From Bordetella parapertussis (GTDB taxonomy: Bacteria; Pseudomonadota; Gammaproteobacteria; Burkholderiales; Burkholderiaceae_B): a stretch of 15,780 nt of DNA. The notes under the pieces were generated by a model. The model searched no databases and had not been told where the DNA came from. It worked only from the letters and a program-made list of their open reading frames with translations. Shown here piece after piece: positions 1 to 8,536 of the stretch (the stretch's first letter is position 1; every line of letters starts with the position of its first letter). The stretch spans positions 1 through 15,780 of the forward strand of contig CAMBLP010000037.1 in assembly GCA_945868195.1 (NCBI GenBank). Reading direction: 5' to 3'. The translations under genes and the position numbers were made by a program.

Positions 1-501
1 GATAAAGGTTGTGCCGGAACCATCCGCGCGGTGAACAACAGTAATTGACTGATTTGGCAGTTTCTTACCAGGATTGAGTGCAGCAATCTTAGGGTCATTC
101 CATTTCGTAATGGTACCCATAAAAATATCAGCCAATACTGGACCTGAAATTTTGAGTTCGGCTTGCTTAAAGCCGTCGATGTTGACGATTGGTACAACAC
201 CACCCAGAATCACTGGAAACTGAACCATGCCATCTTTTTCGAGCTGAGGACCTGCCACGGGCGCATCCGATGCACCGAAGGTCACAGTTTTAGCGCGAAT
301 CTGGCGCAAGCCACCCGAAGAACCGATCGACTGGTAATTCAAGCCAACGTTCTCGATTTTTTTGTAGACTTCGGCCCATTTAGCGAAAATTGGGTAGGGG
401 AATGTGGCGCCTGCGCCGGTGATATCGGCAGCCTGTACAGACAAGGCTGCAACGCTCAAAGCGATGCCTGCTGTTACGGAAGTCAGTACGCGTTTAATCA
501 T
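1..501 (-). CDS. pstS: Phosphate ABC transporter substrate-binding protein PstS (5' part, runs off left edge)
   Basis: This is the periplasmic phosphate-binding subunit of the high-affinity PstSCAB importer. The window holds the first 167 codons; the C-terminal half lies beyond base 1. Residues 1-24 form a typical signal peptide (basic MIKR, hydrophobic core, cleavage after VQA). The mature protein opens with the family motif [11 protein letters not shown] (29-39), followed by SSGG (61-64), GASDAP (76-81) and [10 protein letters not shown] (157-166); the ASD and SGTT segments contact phosphate in known PstS structures. The start is ATG at 501-499 with a Shine-Dalgarno AAGGAC at 513-508, six bases upstream. 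ppk1 lies upstream on the same strand. A Pho box and a -10 element lie between the two genes, so induction by phosphate starvation through PhoB is expected. pstC, pstA and pstB probably follow outside the window (inference). Confidence 0.96.
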   Translation of the reverse strand, partial: MIKRVLTSVTAGIALSVAALSVQAADITGAGATFPYPIFAKWAEVYKKIENVGLNYQSIGSSGGLRQIRAKTVTFGASDAPVAGPQLEKDGMVQFPVILGGVVPIVNIDGFKQAELKISGPVLADIFMGTITKWNDPKIAALNPGKKLPNQSITVVHRADGSGTTFI

Positions 502-553
502 TTTTTAGTCCTTAATATGTCTATGGAAATAAAGCTCCTTCACTACAAGACGC

Positions 554-559
554 ATCTTA
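554..559 (-). promoter_or_regulatory. -10 element of the pstS promoter
   Basis: TAAGAT on the minus strand (5 of 6 matches to TATAAT) starts 10 bases after the Pho box at 570-587. This is the usual geometry of a PhoB-activated sigma70 promoter with no -35 hexamer. Transcription would begin near 547, leaving a leader of about 45 nt before the pstS ATG. Confidence 0.6.
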
Positions 560-569
560 GAGATCAAAA

Positions 570-587
570 ATGACGGATTCGTGACAG
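570..587 (-). promoter_or_regulatory. Pho box (PhoB-binding site) of pstS
   Basis: On the minus strand this reads CTGTCAC-GAAT-CCGTCAT, two 7-base direct repeats separated by four bases. It matches the enterobacterial consensus CTGTCAT-N4-CTGTCAT at 12 of 14 repeat positions. It lies about 70 bases upstream of the pstS start codon and 10 bases before a TAAGAT -10 element, as expected for an activator site that replaces the -35 hexamer. PhoB control of pst genes is established in many proteobacteria; binding here is inferred. Confidence 0.82.
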
Positions 588-621
588 TTGAAAGTTTTTT
601 TCTTTTAAATAGATAATCTTA

Positions 622-640
622 TATAAATCAATGATTTATA
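622..640. repeat. Perfect AT-only-stem palindrome between ppk and pstS
   Basis: The sequence TATAAATCA-A-TGATTTATA has two perfect 9-base arms around one central base. It ends four bases downstream of the ppk stop codon and lies about 35 bases upstream of the Pho box. There is one C-G pair per arm and no following T-run, so it is a poor intrinsic terminator. It could be a protein-binding dyad or an AT-rich upstream element. The palindrome is directly visible; its function is unknown. Confidence 0.5.
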
Positions 641-643
641 AAT

Positions 644-2716
644 TCAACCGAGCTTGTTCATCAAATGCTGGTGTAAAGAAAACGGTGCTCGACGATTACG
701 AATCAACTGGTAGGTTCCATCCGGTTGCTGTAGCCAAGCGCGCTGATTATCTCTGAGTGCATCGGTAAATGCCTCTTCGATCACGCGCTTTTTCAGGGTA
801 GGCTGATGAACAGGGAAGGCAATTTCGACGCGGCGGAAAAAGTTTCGATCCATCCAGTCGGCCGAGGATAGATAAACGAACTCTTTACCATTGTCATAAA
901 AGTAAAAAACACGGGAGTGTTCAAGAAAACGCCCCACGATCGATCTGACGGTAATATTTTCGGATAGACCTGCTACGCCAGAGCGCAGCGCACAGACGCC
1001 TCGTATGATGAGGTCGATCTTGACCCCCGCTTGACTGGCCTTGTAGAGCTCCTGAATCACGAGGGGCTCGAGCAGTGAGTTCATTTTGGCCATTATTTGC
1101 GACTTTTTACCCGCGCGGGCTGCCCGGGTTTCAGCGCGGATCATGCTAATGACCGTACTGTGCATAGTAAAAGGCGACTGCAACAGCATTTTTAATTTGC
1201 GACGTTCGCCAAGTCCGGTCAACTGCGAAAACACTAGGTCCATATCCTCGCAAAGCTTGGGATCGGCAGTCAGCAGCCCAAAATCGGTATAGAGGCTGGC
1301 CGTACGCAAGTGGTAGTTGCCGGTGCCCATATGTCCGTAACGACGGATGCGACCTTTTTCTCGACGCAGCACCAACGCCATTTTCGCGTGCGTTTTATGA
1401 CCCACTACACCGTAGACGACATGCGCACCGACTTCTTCGAGACGTGCGGCCCAATTGATATTGGTTTGCTCGTCAAAGCGCGCCATCAATTCCACCACCA
1501 CCGTGACCTCTTTACCCGCTTTGGCCGCAGCAAGCAACAAGTGCATCAACTCGGAGTCTTCGCCCGTGCGATATATCGTCTGCTTGATCGCCACCACGTC
1601 GGGATCAAAGGCCGCGGCAGTCAAAAAATCCAAAACAGGCTTGAAAGACTGATAAGGATGGTGCAGCAAATGGTCCTGTTTGGCGATCGCCTCGAAAATC
1701 GCCGGAGACTTTGCTGACAGCTTATCAAAGGGTGCAGGCACACATCCGTTAAAGTTGGGAAACAGCAAATCAGGCGCTTTGACCACATTACAGATCTGCA
1801 TCAGTCGCGCAACGTTTGCGGGACCATTCACTCGATACGTATCCGCAGCAGTCAGCGAAAACTCTTTTTGTAAAAAGCTCTCTATATGCTCAGGTGTGTT
1901 GTGATCAATTTCCAAACGTACGGCAGAACCAAAGTTACGCTGTGAAAGTTCACCTTGTAGCGCCTGACGTAAATTGGTGACCTCCTCTTCGTCAACAAAC
2001 AAGTCACTATTGCGCGTCACTCGCCACTGATAGCAGCCTTCCATGTGCATCCCAGGAAATAAGTCCCCCACAAAGGCACGCAAAAATCCAGTCAGCAAAA
2101 TGAAACCGTGCGGCGCGCCAGAGACGGCGGGAGGAACCTTGATCAACCGAGGCAAAGCGCGCGGGGCCTGCACAATGGCAATCGTCGACTTGCGCCCAAA
2201 CGCATCAGCGCCGGATAAAGGCAAGATGAAATTCAGACTTTTGTTGTAGACCCGAGGAAAAGGATGCGCAGGATCCAGACCGATCGGCGTCAGTAACGGC
2301 ATCACATCGCGGTGAAAGACCTCGCGGGCCCACTTTTTTTGAGCCGCATTCCATTCCGCAGCCTGATGAAGCACGACGCCTTCGGCTCTCAGTGCCGGTA
2401 AAACCTGCTCATTGAGCAAAGCGTATTGACGGTCGACCAGCACGTGCACCGCCTGATGGACACGCTCAAACGCATCCTCGGCCGTCAGTCCGTCAGATCC
2501 GACCAAATGCGGATACTGGGCGATCTGAGCCTTGAGGCTAGAGACCCTGATTTCAAAAAACTCATCAAGATTGGAGCCTACGATACAGACATAGCGTAAT
2601 CGCTCCAGGGCAGGCGTATCGGTGCGTTCAGCCATCGCCAATACACGCTCGTTGAATTGCAACAGCGACAACTCGCGATTGAAGTACAAGGGCTCGGCTT
2701 TTTTTCTGGCGGGCAT
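644..2716 (-). CDS. ppk1: Polyphosphate kinase 1 (PPK1)
   Basis: This enzyme reversibly transfers the terminal phosphate of ATP to inorganic polyphosphate. The product has 690 residues, close to the E. coli enzyme (688). The N-terminal domain begins with YFNRELSLLQFNERVL (11-26) and continues through GSNLDEFFEIR (47-57). The two phospholipase-D-like catalytic domains are intact. HKTHAK (440-445) carries the histidine (H443) that aligns with the phosphorylated H435 of E. coli. YGHMGTGNYH (460-469) supplies the second conserved histidine, and FLEHSR (597-602) and SSADWMDRN (617-625) follow. The start ATG is at 2716-2714. No strong Shine-Dalgarno is seen, but the N-terminus aligns well with the family. 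ppx is divergent, 158 nt away, and pstS follows on the same strand, giving a polyphosphate/phosphate cluster. A Pho-box-like element lies upstream. Confidence 0.97.
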   Translation of the reverse strand: MPARKKAEPLYFNRELSLLQFNERVLAMAERTDTPALERLRYVCIVGSNLDEFFEIRVSSLKAQIAQYPHLVGSDGLTAEDAFERVHQAVHVLVDRQYALLNEQVLPALRAEGVVLHQAAEWNAAQKKWAREVFHRDVMPLLTPIGLDPAHPFPRVYNKSLNFILPLSGADAFGRKSTIAIVQAPRALPRLIKVPPAVSGAPHGFILLTGFLRAFVGDLFPGMHMEGCYQWRVTRNSDLFVDEEEVTNLRQALQGELSQRNFGSAVRLEIDHNTPEHIESFLQKEFSLTAADTYRVNGPANVARLMQICNVVKAPDLLFPNFNGCVPAPFDKLSAKSPAIFEAIAKQDHLLHHPYQSFKPVLDFLTAAAFDPDVVAIKQTIYRTGEDSELMHLLLAAAKAGKEVTVVVELMARFDEQTNINWAARLEEVGAHVVYGVVGHKTHAKMALVLRREKGRIRRYGHMGTGNYHLRTASLYTDFGLLTADPKLCEDMDLVFSQLTGLGERRKLKMLLQSPFTMHSTVISMIRAETRAARAGKKSQIMAKMNSLLEPLVIQELYKASQAGVKIDLIIRGVCALRSGVAGLSENITVRSIVGRFLEHSRVFYFYDNGKEFVYLSSADWMDRNFFRRVEIAFPVHQPTLKKRVIEEAFTDALRDNQRAWLQQPDGTYQLIRNRRAPFSLHQHLMNKLG

Positions 2717-2797
2717 CTGGGCAAAAACCTATATGTAGGTAAGGAGTGGCACGATTCCATGCTTTTAAAGACATGATAGCGGCATTTTCGTGCCTTA

Positions 2798-2803
2798 AGC
2801 ATA
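2798..2803 (-). promoter_or_regulatory. Candidate -10 element for ppk1
   Basis: TATGCT on the minus strand (4 of 6 matches to TATAAT) starts 10 bases beyond the direct-repeat element at 2814-2831. The spacing equals that between Pho box and -10 at pstS. The leader to the ppk start would be about 75 nt. The match is weak and rests mainly on the spacing. Confidence 0.3.
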
Positions 2804-2813
2804 TCTTGCCTAT

Positions 2814-2831
2814 ATGACAAACTTTTTACAA
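2814..2831. promoter_or_regulatory. Degenerate Pho-box-like direct repeat between ppk and ppx
   Basis: On the minus strand this reads TTGTAAA-AAGT-TTGTCAT, two 7-base half sites with a 4-base spacer. They match CTGTCAT at 4/7 and 6/7. The candidate ppk -10 begins 10 bases away on one side, and the ppx TATAAT begins 10 bases away on the other. A single element could therefore serve both divergent promoters. The half-site match is imperfect, so PhoB binding is only a hypothesis. Confidence 0.35.
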
Positions 2832-2841
2832 GATACCCTTT

Positions 2842-2847
2842 TATAAT
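2842..2847 (+). promoter_or_regulatory. -10 element of the ppx promoter
   Basis: A perfect TATAAT lies 27 bases before the ppx ATG. No good -35 hexamer stands 16-18 bases upstream; the nearest candidate there is poor. The direct-repeat element at 2814-2831 occupies that position instead, which suggests activator dependence. Expected transcription start is near 2854. Confidence 0.5.
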
Positions 2848-2874
2848 GCTTGAATTGCAATTAGGTTAAATGTC

Positions 2875-4362
2875 ATGAAACACCTGTTGGCAGCAGTTGA
2901 TCTGGGATCCAACAGCTTTAGGCTGTCTATTGGACGGGTTGCCGAACAAAATGGCGCCAAACACATCTATCAGATCGACCGACTCAAAGAAACCGTGCGT
3001 CTAGCTGCTGGTTTAGACACCTCTAAAAATCTCAATCAAGAAGCCATCAACCGGGCCGTCGAGGTCTTGCAGCGCTTTGGTGAGCGGTTGCGCAGCTTTC
3101 ACCCTGATCGTGTGCGCGCCGTCGCCACCAATACTTTTCGTGTCGCACGCAACGTCGGGGACTTTTTACCGCTCGCCGAGGCCGCTCTGGGTTTTCCCAT
3201 TGAGGTGATTGCCGGTCGCGAAGAAGCCCGCTTGATTTATACCGGTGTGAGTCACACCCTGCCCATTTCATCTGAAAAAAGACTGGTGATCGATATTGGT
3301 GGCGGCTCAACCGAAGTGATTATTGGCAGAGGTGACGAACCCCTTCTCACCTCCTCGCTCTACATGGGCTGTGTGAGTTTCAGTCAAAAGTTTTTCCCCG
3401 ATGGACGTATCGATGCGCACGGGATGAAACTCGCCGAGCTTGCGGCCCGTCGGGAGATCGAGGTCATCACTAAACCCTATCGAAAAATGGGCTGGGATAC
3501 CGCCTATGGTTCTTCGGGGACGGCCAAAGCACTTCTTGCGATTTTGACGGATGGAAAACTGACGACGGGTGGCATCACGCGCGAAGGCCTAGAACGTCTC
3601 AAAACCAAACTGATTCGCACTGGCCGCGTGATTGCCAGCGATCTGCCTGGTATCAAGGTGGATCGCACCGACGTGTTGACCGGCGGCTTGGCGATCATGA
3701 CCGCCTTTTTTGATGAAATGCGTGTCGAGACCATGACCACGGGCGACGGCGCGTTACGTCTTGGTGTCTTGGTCGACTTAGCCGGGCGCGAAGAAGCACA
3801 CGATCGTCGCGATGAGTCAGTCACGGCGTTTATGAAACGCTATCACGTCGATCTTCGTCAGGCAGCGCGCGTCAAGCGTACCGCCTTGAGTATTTTTGAA
3901 AGCTTGTTCCCGAATCGTGGCGAACAAGACGAGCTCAGACACACCCTCAGCTGGGCAGCCGATCTACACGAAGTGGGTATATCCATCGCTCAGGCGGGAT
4001 ATCACAAGCATAGTGCCTACATTTTGAACAATGCGGATATGCCGGGTTTTTCGCGGATCGATCAATTGCAACTGGGCCTCTTAGCACTTGTGCACACTGG
4101 CAAGCTTGCCAAAGGTCAGTCGCTCGTCAAAAACCGCAATCAATGGTTCGCGATTTTATGTTTGCGCCTGGCAGTGCTGCTGTGTCGTCGCCGTGAGGAT
4201 GTGGCGCATCTGCCGCTTTCTATTGGCATCCAGGGCAACACCATCGTCTGCAAGGTCGATAAAAAGTGGCTCGCCACCCACCCTCTCACCGATTTTTCGT
4301 TGCACGGCGAGGAGTCCGAGTGGAGCAAAGTCGGCTTTGATTTTGAGCTGATTCTGGTTTGA
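2875..4362 (+). CDS. ppx: Exopolyphosphatase (Ppx/GppA family)
   Basis: This enzyme releases orthophosphate from polyphosphate chains, or acts on pppGpp in GppA homologues. It has 495 residues (E. coli PPX is 513). The actin-like ATPase fold shows its two phosphate-binding loops: DLGSNSFRL (9-17) and VIDIGGGSTEVI (138-149). The conserved catalytic glutamate is in GREEARL (114-120; E117 by alignment with E. coli E121), and YGSSGTAKALL (211-221) follows. The C-terminal HD-like domain is marked by LSWAADLHEVG (358-368) with YHKHSAYIL (376-384). The start ATG gives a natural N-terminus; the Shine-Dalgarno is weak (TAGG). It is divergent from ppk1 and convergent with glmM. The ppk neighbour and length favour exopolyphosphatase over a dedicated pppGpp hydrolase, but sequence alone does not exclude both activities. 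Confidence 0.94.
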   Translation: MKHLLAAVDLGSNSFRLSIGRVAEQNGAKHIYQIDRLKETVRLAAGLDTSKNLNQEAINRAVEVLQRFGERLRSFHPDRVRAVATNTFRVARNVGDFLPLAEAALGFPIEVIAGREEARLIYTGVSHTLPISSEKRLVIDIGGGSTEVIIGRGDEPLLTSSLYMGCVSFSQKFFPDGRIDAHGMKLAELAARREIEVITKPYRKMGWDTAYGSSGTAKALLAILTDGKLTTGGITREGLERLKTKLIRTGRVIASDLPGIKVDRTDVLTGGLAIMTAFFDEMRVETMTTGDGALRLGVLVDLAGREEAHDRRDESVTAFMKRYHVDLRQAARVKRTALSIFESLFPNRGEQDELRHTLSWAADLHEVGISIAQAGYHKHSAYILNNADMPGFSRIDQLQLGLLALVHTGKLAKGQSLVKNRNQWFAILCLRLAVLLCRRREDVAHLPLSIGIQGNTIVCKVDKKWLATHPLTDFSLHGEESEWSKVGFDFELILV

Positions 4363-4391
4363 ACGTTTTGAGCGTGGCTCTGAACGACAAC

Positions 4392-4404
4392 GCCGCAAGT
4401 CGGC
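4392..4404. terminator. Weak hairpin between convergent ppx and glmM
   Basis: GCCG-CAAGT-CGGC forms a 4-bp GC stem directly after the glmM stop codon, inside the 42-nt gap between the convergent ppx and glmM ends. On the minus strand it is followed by GTTGTCGTTC, which is not a proper U-tract. It may help end glmM transcription, but as an intrinsic terminator it is poor. Confidence 0.25.
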
Positions 4405-5772
4405 TTAGCTCAGGTCAACGCTTGTGAGCATGGCGATACCTTGCTCGACTAAGCTGTCGTCTTCGGCCTCGACCATCAAGCGCAACTTTGGCTCCGTGCC
4501 CGACGCACGAATGAGTACCCGCCCCCGCTCTCCGAGCATGCTCTCGACCTTGGTCTTGGCTGCGACAAGTCCAGCGTGCTCAGTCCAGCTCTTTCCAGGA
4601 ATCCAAGGCACATTGACCATCGTCTGAGGATACATTCTGAGCGCTGCCAACCACTGCGGCAAGGACTCACCACTGCGTTGAAGTGCCGCCAGCACTTGCA
4701 AAGCAGCCACAATGCCATCACCCGTCGTATGCGAATCCAGACACAAGAGATGTCCCGAACTTTCGCCACCATAGAGCCAACCACGATTGCGCAATTGTTC
4801 TAATACATAGCGATCACCAACTTGGGCGCGCTCAAAAGGAATGCCCAAGGACTTGAGCTGTTTCTCAAAGCCAAAGTTCGTCATGAGCGTCCCAACTACA
4901 CCCGCGACAGGTCCGCGCGCAAGACGCTCTCGCACGACGGCGTATAAGAGTTCATCACCGTTATAAATACGACCGCTCGCATCGACCATTTGTAGTCGAT
5001 CCGCATCACCATCGAGCGCGATGCCTAGGTCCGCGCCGCGGGCACGTACCTCTGTCGCCAAGCTTTCTGGATGCAATGCTCCGACGTCCTTATTGATATT
5101 GAAGCCATCGGGTGAAATACCAATCGCGTGAACCTCAGCACCTAGCTCACGAAATACGTGTGGCGCGATGTGATAAGCCGCGCCGTTTGCCGCATCTATG
5201 ACGAGCTTGAGGCCTCTTAAGTCCAAATCAGAAGGAAAGGTACTTTTGCAAAACTCGATATAGCGTCCTGGTGCGTCGTCAATCCTGCGCGCACGACCAA
5301 GCTTTTCAGAGGATACGCACACCATGGGCTCATCGATCGCCGCTTCGATTGCGGCCTCAGTCTCGTCGGGGAGCTTCATACCATTGGAGGCAAAAAACTT
5401 GATGCCGTTGTCGTGATAAGCGTTATGAGAGGCGCTGATGACGATGCCAGCGACCAAGCGCCACGTGCGCGTGAGATAGGCGACCGCTGGCGTTGGCAGA
5501 GGCCCCGCCAATAACACCTCGACACCGGCCGAAGCAAAACCTGCCTCGAGGGCGGACTCCAACATATAGCCACTAATCCGTGTGTCCTTGCCGATCAGCA
5601 CGGTCGGACGACCGCTGCGACCGCTGCGACCACTCGCGCTCGTTCGGTCTTGTGCTTGAGTCAGCACCTTGCCTGCGGCATAGCCGAGTCGCAAAGCGAA
5701 TTCAGCATTAATCACCGGTCCGCCTGCCAGTCCGCGCACACCATCTGTACCGAAATATTTTCTTTTAGACAT
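4405..5772 (-). CDS. glmM: Phosphoglucosamine mutase GlmM
   Basis: GlmM interconverts glucosamine-6-phosphate and glucosamine-1-phosphate, feeding UDP-GlcNAc for peptidoglycan and LPS. The product has 455 residues (E. coli 445). The chosen ATG (5772-5770) gives [14 protein letters not shown], which matches the family N-terminus exactly; an in-frame upstream extension lies inside folP and is not plausible. The phosphoserine loop is ISASHN (112-117) with S115 as the phosphorylated residue. The metal loop is DGDADR (254-259), the sugar loop GGESSGH (335-341), and the phosphate-binding loop RASGTEP (422-428). Residues 48-53 contain an SGRSGR duplication from a 9-bp tandem repeat in a surface region that is shorter in E. 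coli. The start overlaps the folP stop by eight bases, indicating translational coupling, and no good Shine-Dalgarno is seen. It is the last gene of ftsH-folP-glmM. Confidence 0.97.
   Translation of the reverse strand: MSKRKYFGTDGVRGLAGGPVINAEFALRLGYAAGKVLTQAQDRTSASGRSGRSGRPTVLIGKDTRISGYMLESALEAGFASAGVEVLLAGPLPTPAVAYLTRTWRLVAGIVISASHNAYHDNGIKFFASNGMKLPDETEAAIEAAIDEPMVCVSSEKLGRARRIDDAPGRYIEFCKSTFPSDLDLRGLKLVIDAANGAAYHIAPHVFRELGAEVHAIGISPDGFNINKDVGALHPESLATEVRARGADLGIALDGDADRLQMVDASGRIYNGDELLYAVVRERLARGPVAGVVGTLMTNFGFEKQLKSLGIPFERAQVGDRYVLEQLRNRGWLYGGESSGHLLCLDSHTTGDGIVAALQVLAALQRSGESLPQWLAALRMYPQTMVNVPWIPGKSWTEHAGLVAAKTKVESMLGERGRVLIRASGTEPKLRLMVEAEDDSLVEQGIAMLTSVDLS
5609..5626. repeat. 9-bp tandem duplication inside glmM
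   Basis: The unit cgaccgctg occurs twice in a row, followed by a degenerate third copy (cgaccactc, 5627-5635). In protein it encodes SGR-SGR near residues 48-53 of GlmM, between the N-terminal helix and the GKDTRISGY segment. The length is a multiple of three, so the frame is kept. Slippage is the likely origin. Confidence 0.6.
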
Positions 5773-6625
5773 TTTTATTTTCTGCATCCTGTACTGCATG
5801 CCAAACGGCCAAAGCGTCACGTGTTTCGCGCACATCGTGCACACGCAAGATGCGGGCACCGCGAAGGACGCCAGCGAGCGCAGCGGTGATGCTGCCCGTC
5901 AAACGCTGATCAACGGACTGTCCAGTCACAGCACCAATCATGGATTTACGCGACACACCCAAAACGAGAGGATAACCCGTCTCGGCGATAAACCTCAAAT
6001 TGGCGAGCAATTGATAGTTTTGCTCGACCGTCTTACCAAAACCAAAGCCAGGATCAAGACTGAGTCGCCCAGCTTGTACACCCAGTGCCTCGAGCACGTG
6101 GGCCTGCTCAAGCAATACGGTCTTGATGTCGCTTACGACATCGTTGTAATGAGGCGCTACCTGCATTGTGCGAGGCTCGCCTTGCATATGCATGACACAT
6201 ACACCGCAATGACCGTGACGCGCGACAAGCCGCTGCGCAGCAGGATCTCGCATCCCTGTGACGTCATTGATGATATCTGCACCTACATCGAGAGCCGCTT
6301 GCATCACCTCGGGCTTGCAGGTATCGACCGAAATCGCGGCACCGCTGTGCAGGAGCGACTTGATCACCGGTATGACGCGTGCGAGCTCGTCTTGTACGGA
6401 AACGGCCAAAGCGCCTGGGCGCGTGGACTCGCCGCCAACATCGACGATTTCTGCACCCTCTTGAATCAGGTTGTGAGCGTGACGGATCGCTGCTTCTGTT
6501 CGAGCATGCTGCCCACCATCCGAAAAAGAATCGGGGGTGACATTGACGATCCCCATAAGAATCGGGCGCTTGAGTTGAAACTCAAAGCGCCCGCATATCC
6601 ATCTATCAGCGATTTTGCCGAGCAC
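5765..6625 (-). CDS. folP: Dihydropteroate synthase FolP
   Basis: FolP condenses 6-hydroxymethyl-7,8-dihydropterin pyrophosphate with p-aminobenzoate to form dihydropteroate in folate synthesis; it is the sulfonamide target. The product has 286 residues (E. coli 282). Visible motifs are [11 protein letters not shown] (28-38), [10 protein letters not shown] (63-72), SVDT (99-102), NDVTG (120-124), MHMQG (145-149), DPGFGFGK (191-198), SRKS (225-228) and RVHDV (261-265). This covers the pterin and pABA sites; the usual phenylalanine and proline of the sulfonamide-sensitive loops are present. The start is a GTG at 6625-6623, six bases after the ftsH stop, and gives a length and N-terminus typical of the family. 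No clear Shine-Dalgarno is present, so coupling to ftsH translation is likely. The 3' end overlaps glmM by eight bases (ATGTCTAA). Confidence 0.96.
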   Translation of the reverse strand: MLGKIADRWICGRFEFQLKRPILMGIVNVTPDSFSDGGQHARTEAAIRHAHNLIQEGAEIVDVGGESTRPGALAVSVQDELARVIPVIKSLLHSGAAISVDTCKPEVMQAALDVGADIINDVTGMRDPAAQRLVARHGHCGVCVMHMQGEPRTMQVAPHYNDVVSDIKTVLLEQAHVLEALGVQAGRLSLDPGFGFGKTVEQNYQLLANLRFIAETGYPLVLGVSRKSMIGAVTGQSVDQRLTGSITAALAGVLRGARILRVHDVRETRDALAVWHAVQDAENKNV

Positions 6626-6631
6626 GAGTGA

Positions 6632-8524
6632 CTAAACCACAGCGGCAGGATCAGTCGTCGTGCCGGGTGCCGTGCCACTGGGTGGCGAACCGGTCGAATC
6701 CATCGGTGCCTCGGGCACTTTGGGAGGACGCGGTGGACGACCCTCGACGATATCGTTAATCTGATCCGCATCGATGGTTTCCCACTCGAGCAACGCTTTG
6801 GTCATGATTTCGACTTTTTCACGGTTACCCTCAAGAATCGCGCGCGCGACAGCATATTGCTCGTCGATAATTTTGCGGATCTGATGGTCAACCTTTTGCA
6901 TCGTGTCTTCGGACATGTTCGTCGTCTTAGTCACACTGCGACCAAGAAACACCTCGCCTTCATTTTCCGCATACACCATGGGTCCTAACTCGGTCGACAT
7001 GCCATAACGCGTCACCATGTCACGGGCAATCGCTGTCGCACGTTCGAAGTCGTTGGACGCTCCGGTTGTCATTTGATTCATGAACAGCTCCTCCGCGATA
7101 CGACCACCGAATAACACGGCAATCGTGCAAAGCAAGCGCTCTTTATCCATGCTGTAGCGATCGCCTTCGGGCAACTGCATCGTCACACCCAATGCTCGAC
7201 CGCGAGGAATAATCGTGACCTTGTGCACAGGATCGGTTTTAGGCAACATGCGCGCGACGATCGCGTGACCGGACTCGTGATAGGCCGTGTTGCGACGCTC
7301 TTCTTCGGGCATCACGAGCGAACGGCGCTCGGCACCCATGATGATTTTGTCCTTGGCTTTTTCAAAGTCGGACATATCTACGGTACGACCATTACGGCGC
7401 GCAGCAAACAAAGCAGCCTCGTTGACCAGATTGGCCAAATCCGCGCCTGAAAAGCCAGGGCAACCGCGGGCCAGGACATGCGCATTGACGTTTTGCGCCA
7501 AAGGAACCTTGCGCATATGAACGTGCAAGATCTGCTCGCGACCACGAATATCTGGCAGAGGCACGACCACCTGACGGTCGAAACGGCCAGGACGCAGCAA
7601 GGCGGGATCCAACACATCGGGACGGTTGGTTGCTGCAATCACGATGACACCTACGCCTGTCTCGAAACCATCCATCTCCACCAGCAACTGGTTCAGTGTC
7701 TGTTCGCGCTCGTCGTTACCACCACCGAGACCTGCGCCACGCTGACGACCCACTGCATCGATCTCATCAATAAAGATGATGCACGGTGAGTGCTTTTTAG
7801 CGTTTTCGAACATATCACGCACACGGGATGCGCCGACACCGACGAACATCTCAACGAAGTCAGAACCTGAGATGCTGAAAAAAGGAACCTTGGCTTCGCC
7901 GGCAATCGCCTTGGCCAGCAAGGTTTTACCTGTACCCGGCGAACCGACCATCAACACACCGCGAGGGATGTGTCCACCCAGCTTTTGAAACTTGGTCGGG
8001 TCACGCAAGAAATCAACCAGTTCTTGTAGGTCTTCTTTGGCCTCGTCGCAACCCGCCACATCCGCAAACGTGATGGAGTTGGTCGACTCATCGAGCATGC
8101 GCGCGCGTGACTTGCCGAAGCTAAACGCGCCACCCTTGCCACCACCCTGCATTTGGCGCATGAAAAATACCCAAACACCGATCAGCAACAGCATCGGGAA
8201 CCAGGAAACGAAGATGCTCATCAGGAACGAGGGTTCTTCGCGGGCCTTGCCAGAAACTTGAACACCGGCTTTCATCAAGTCCGACACCATCCAGAGGTCG
8301 CCGGGCGAAGTCAGCGTATAGGGACGGCCCGCATCAGGCGTGACGTAGAGCACATCGCTCTGAACGTCGACCTTGCGGACTTTGCCAGACTTGGCGTCAT
8401 CCATAAACTGGGTGTAACTGACCGAGTCTTGGGCGGGGGCACGACTGTCAAACTGTTTAAAAACAGTAAACAGTACCAGCGCGATCACCATCCAAACGGC
8501 TACTTTAGAAAACGAGTTATTCAA
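6632..8524 (-). CDS. ftsH: ATP-dependent zinc metalloprotease FtsH
   Basis: FtsH is a hexameric inner-membrane AAA protease that degrades membrane and short-lived cytoplasmic proteins. From the chosen start it has 630 residues. Membrane segments lie near 7-23 and 100-122, flanking a periplasmic domain. Then come Walker A GSPGTGKT (194-201), the pore motif FVG (227-229), Walker B IIFIDEID (249-256), the second region of homology with NRPD and RPGRFDR (300-317), and the zinc site HESGH (416-420), with D492 as probable third ligand. The C-terminal tail is Pro/Thr-rich. I chose TTG at 8524 because AGGAGA lies six bases upstream and the resulting [11 protein letters not shown]-terminus is what I recall for relatives; an ATG at 8545 would add seven residues but has no placed Shine-Dalgarno. 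folP follows after six bases. Confidence 0.95.
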   Translation of the reverse strand: MNNSFSKVAVWMVIALVLFTVFKQFDSRAPAQDSVSYTQFMDDAKSGKVRKVDVQSDVLYVTPDAGRPYTLTSPGDLWMVSDLMKAGVQVSGKAREEPSFLMSIFVSWFPMLLLIGVWVFFMRQMQGGGKGGAFSFGKSRARMLDESTNSITFADVAGCDEAKEDLQELVDFLRDPTKFQKLGGHIPRGVLMVGSPGTGKTLLAKAIAGEAKVPFFSISGSDFVEMFVGVGASRVRDMFENAKKHSPCIIFIDEIDAVGRQRGAGLGGGNDEREQTLNQLLVEMDGFETGVGVIVIAATNRPDVLDPALLRPGRFDRQVVVPLPDIRGREQILHVHMRKVPLAQNVNAHVLARGCPGFSGADLANLVNEAALFAARRNGRTVDMSDFEKAKDKIIMGAERRSLVMPEEERRNTAYHESGHAIVARMLPKTDPVHKVTIIPRGRALGVTMQLPEGDRYSMDKERLLCTIAVLFGGRIAEELFMNQMTTGASNDFERATAIARDMVTRYGMSTELGPMVYAENEGEVFLGRSVTKTTNMSEDTMQKVDHQIRKIIDEQYAVARAILEGNREKVEIMTKALLEWETIDADQINDIVEGRPPRPPKVPEAPMDSTGSPPSGTAPGTTTDPAAVV

Positions 8525-8530
8525 GGACGA

Positions 8531-8536
8531 TCTCCT
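8531..8536 (-). promoter_or_regulatory. Shine-Dalgarno that selects the TTG start of ftsH
   Basis: AGGAGA on the minus strand is six bases before the TTG codon at 8524-8522. It lies inside the reading frame if the upstream ATG (8545) is used, so it argues for the TTG start. The ATG has only AAGGG about 15 bases upstream, too far to be effective. Confidence 0.6.

Noticed and set aside
163..573. 136-codon plus-strand open frame opposite pstS and across its Pho box
   Set aside because: Antisense to the conserved PstS N-terminus and its promoter; no family resemblance.
622..640. Intrinsic terminator for ppk at the AT palindrome
   Set aside because: The stem is nearly all A-T with one-base spacing, and there is no U-tract on the minus strand, so it is listed only as a palindrome.
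1310..1717. 135-codon plus-strand open frame opposite ppk1
   Set aside because: Antisense to the catalytic core of PPK1; no supporting signals.
5773..5859. Upstream extension of glmM into folP
   Set aside because: The 29 extra residues lie inside folP coding sequence and are not family-like, while [11 protein letters not shown] is the canonical start.
5798..6631. 277-codon open frame on the plus strand opposite folP
   Set aside because: It is fully antisense to folP, which has all family motifs. The translation has no recognisable domain and reflects GC-biased codon structure.
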